Shown: positions 15,547 to 16,685 of the stretch, piece by piece | Layout: every line of letters begins with the position of its first letter | How positions within the stretch are numbered: the stretch's first letter is position 1 | Origin: Methanobacteriaceae archaeon | Lineage (GTDB): Archaea > Methanobacteriota > Methanobacteria > Methanobacteriales > Methanobacteriaceae | Direction: 5' to 3' | Assembly: GCA_900766745.1 (NCBI GenBank) | Contig: CAAFWR010000127.1 | Location: 1 to 16,685 of the forward strand | Length of the DNA stretch: 16,685 nucleotides | Position numbers and translations under genes: made by a program | The notes under the pieces: model-generated | Told to the model about the DNA's origin: nothing | What the model saw: the letters and a program-made list of their open reading frames with translations, nothing else | The model's database searches: none

Positions 15547-15673
15547 TGTTTATATAATAATGATTGTAATATTTAGTATTAAGAATTTGGATTGAATAAA
15601 CAACCTCCTTCCGAATTCCAAAAGATTCAACACTTTTTAAAAGAATGAATCAACATTATTTAACTAATTAAAA
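15547..15673. other. Spacer after the adhesin frame
   Basis: AT-rich sequence with a TATA-like word, TTTATATAAT, at 15549-15558 but no reading frame that follows it convincingly. Nothing else was recognised. Confidence 0.3.
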
Positions 15674-15735
15674 GTTAAAATAGAGTTTACGGATTTTTAG
15701 AGAAAGACTATGTTTTTCCCTATCTCTATTTTAAC
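15674..15735. repeat. Perfect 12-bp inverted repeat
   Basis: GTTAAAATAGAG at 15674-15685 is the exact reverse complement of CTCTATTTTAAC at 15724-15735, with 38 bp between. It could be the end of a lost mobile element, a hairpin in a transcript or an operator. It lies just before the short coding relic at 15741. Confidence 0.5.
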
Positions 15736-15740
15736 GTTAA

Positions 15741-15866
15741 AAAGAGAATGATTTATGGGAAGAATTAGACAGAACTTCATATTCTCTAAAATTTTACGGA
15801 TATGTTTTAGATGAATATTATAATAACCAAGAACCCATAAATCCAAATTCAACATCTAAAGAGTAA
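15741..15866 (+). pseudogene. Short coding relic with no start codon
   Basis: The frame from 15741 to the TAA at 15864-15866 encodes 41 residues, KENDLWEELDRTSYSLKFYG followed by YVLDEYYNNQEPINPNSTSKE. The composition is that of a folded protein C-terminus rather than AT-rich noise. There is no ATG, GTG or TTG at the start, and an in-frame TAA precedes it at 15738-15740. No family was recognised. It may be the tail of a gene removed by the rearrangements that left the neighbouring adhesin fragments. Confidence 0.35.
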
Positions 15867-16545
15867 ATATGGAAATCTATTTCTCAGTATCTTTCATTAG
15901 TAGTATTTTTATAATGACTATATTATTATGTCAAATACTCTAAGAACCATATGGTCCATTGATACATTGAAATAGTATCATACCTCCTTAGTCTTTTTAA
16001 AAAAACGCTTGATAGAATAAACATTTTTATAATACCAATCATTATTTAACTAAGTTCCATGTTTTCTATTAATCCTTATTATTTATTTATTCTACTATAA
16101 TAACCTTATTCTAGCTAAATATAGCTTAAATTTTAATTAAAGCATTTAAATTGATTTTACTATAAAATATTGTTATGAATACAAAGTATTTCCTTATTTT
16201 CTCACCAAATAACTCTTGAAAAATTAATTGTTTTTAATTATCTTTTATTGCATAGTGTATTGTGTTTCTTATGAGATTTCTGTCTGATTGTGGTTGAGTC
16301 TAATATTTTATAATCTAGGAAATTAACAAACTTTAGGTATAAATTTTCAAAAATATGATTTTGATATTATTTAGTACAATTTGCAAAATGCTGTACATTT
16401 TTCAATTGTTAAAATTTATTGTAATTTTCATACTAATAAATAATTAAAAATAGCTTTTATTAAAATCATAGTTTAGATATTTCTATTCATATTATTAAGT
16501 TAACTATTGATTATTTTACATATTATGTTGGTTATGTTTAATGTT
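15867..16545. other. 679-bp AT-rich region without recognisable genes
   Basis: Both strands were read. Only very short frames occur. Small inverted repeats (for example TGATAC/GTATCA at 15960-15980 and the palindrome ACCATATGGT at 15946-15955) are no more than expected in such AT-rich DNA. The region separates two convergent adhesin frames. Confidence 0.4.
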
Positions 16546-16685
16546 TCATAGCTTTGTTAGGTAAAAAAAATTAATATTCGTATTTGGGGGATAATAATAA
16601 GTCTCGTTGTTTAAAACTACGATTGAAATGCCTGATAGGGTATCGTGCATGATTATGTCTACTATACCATTTCCTCCATTAATGG
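16546..16685 (-). CDS. 3' end of a second adhesin-like gene
   Basis: On the minus strand the frame enters from the right edge and reads INGGNGIVDIIMHDTLSG, then ISIVVLNNETYYYPPNTNIN, then FFYLTKL, with a TGA at 16548-16546. The first 38 residues match the tail of the plus-strand adhesin (INGGNGITNIHINQGTLSGI and onward) with one codon fewer. The rest of the gene lies outside the window. After NTNIN the two differ because this copy has eight T bases where the other has three, shifting its frame. Without the five extra T bases it would read NLPNKAMKH and stop, parallel to NLPNKTR in the other copy. The protein ends without an anchor, like its partner. It is convergent with the plus-strand adhesin, about 1 kb apart. 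Confidence 0.8.
   Translation of the reverse strand, partial: INGGNGIVDIIMHDTLSGISIVVLNNETYYYPPNTNINFFYLTKL

Overview
The window looks like chromosomal DNA from a methanogenic archaeon of the order Methanobacteriales, most likely Methanobrevibacter or a close relative. The evidence is strong AT richness, an initiator tRNA with archaeal features and no encoded CCA, an archaeal RNase P RNA, TTTATATA-type TATA boxes paired with GGAGGTGA-type ribosome binding sites, a secreted and membrane-anchored CobN-like protein, and long NGGA(I/V)YW-type beta-helix adhesin repeats. The genus is an inference; nothing here fixes it.

Layout: (1) 1-73 is the 3' end of an unidentified plus-strand gene. (2) 244-2995 holds two minus-strand membrane-protein genes, a DUF2207 protein and an orphan polytopic protein. 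Each is preceded by a copy of the same 37/38-bp element with a near-palindromic core. (3) 3251-3762 is a decayed transposase. (4) 4000-4479 encodes a zinc-ribbon membrane protein. (5) 4618-5008 is an RNA locus in which initiator tRNA-Met is followed after 20 nt by RNase P RNA, with a strong hairpin just downstream. (6) 5278-5556 is a small winged-helix regulator, divergent from a plus-strand cluster (5737-7187) that contains an orphan acidic protein, a 32-codon zinc ribbon, a frameshifted zinc-ribbon relic and an intact zinc-ribbon protein. (7) 7425-12242 encodes a 1605-residue extracytoplasmic CobN/BchH-type chelatase-like protein with a signal peptide and a C-terminal anchor. (8) 12436-15546 is a beta-helix adhesin-like reading frame of about 33 coils with no start codon, signal peptide or C-terminal anchor. 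(9) 15547-16545 is AT-rich and gene-poor, with a 12-bp inverted repeat and a short coding relic. (10) 16546-16685 is the 3' end of a second adhesin-like gene on the minus strand, whose last coding part is a diverged inverted copy of the end of the first.

The most notable points are as follows. The CobN-like gene carries an excellent ribosome binding site immediately before an ATC codon where ATG would be expected, 12 codons inside the longest reading frame. Two convergent adhesin paralogues end at the same point and differ only at synonymous positions in their last 71 shared bases. RNase P RNA sits directly behind a tRNA that is its own substrate, with no separate promoter visible. A near-identical element precedes two membrane-protein genes. 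No CRISPR array, rRNA, complete insertion sequence or recognisable defence operon was seen.
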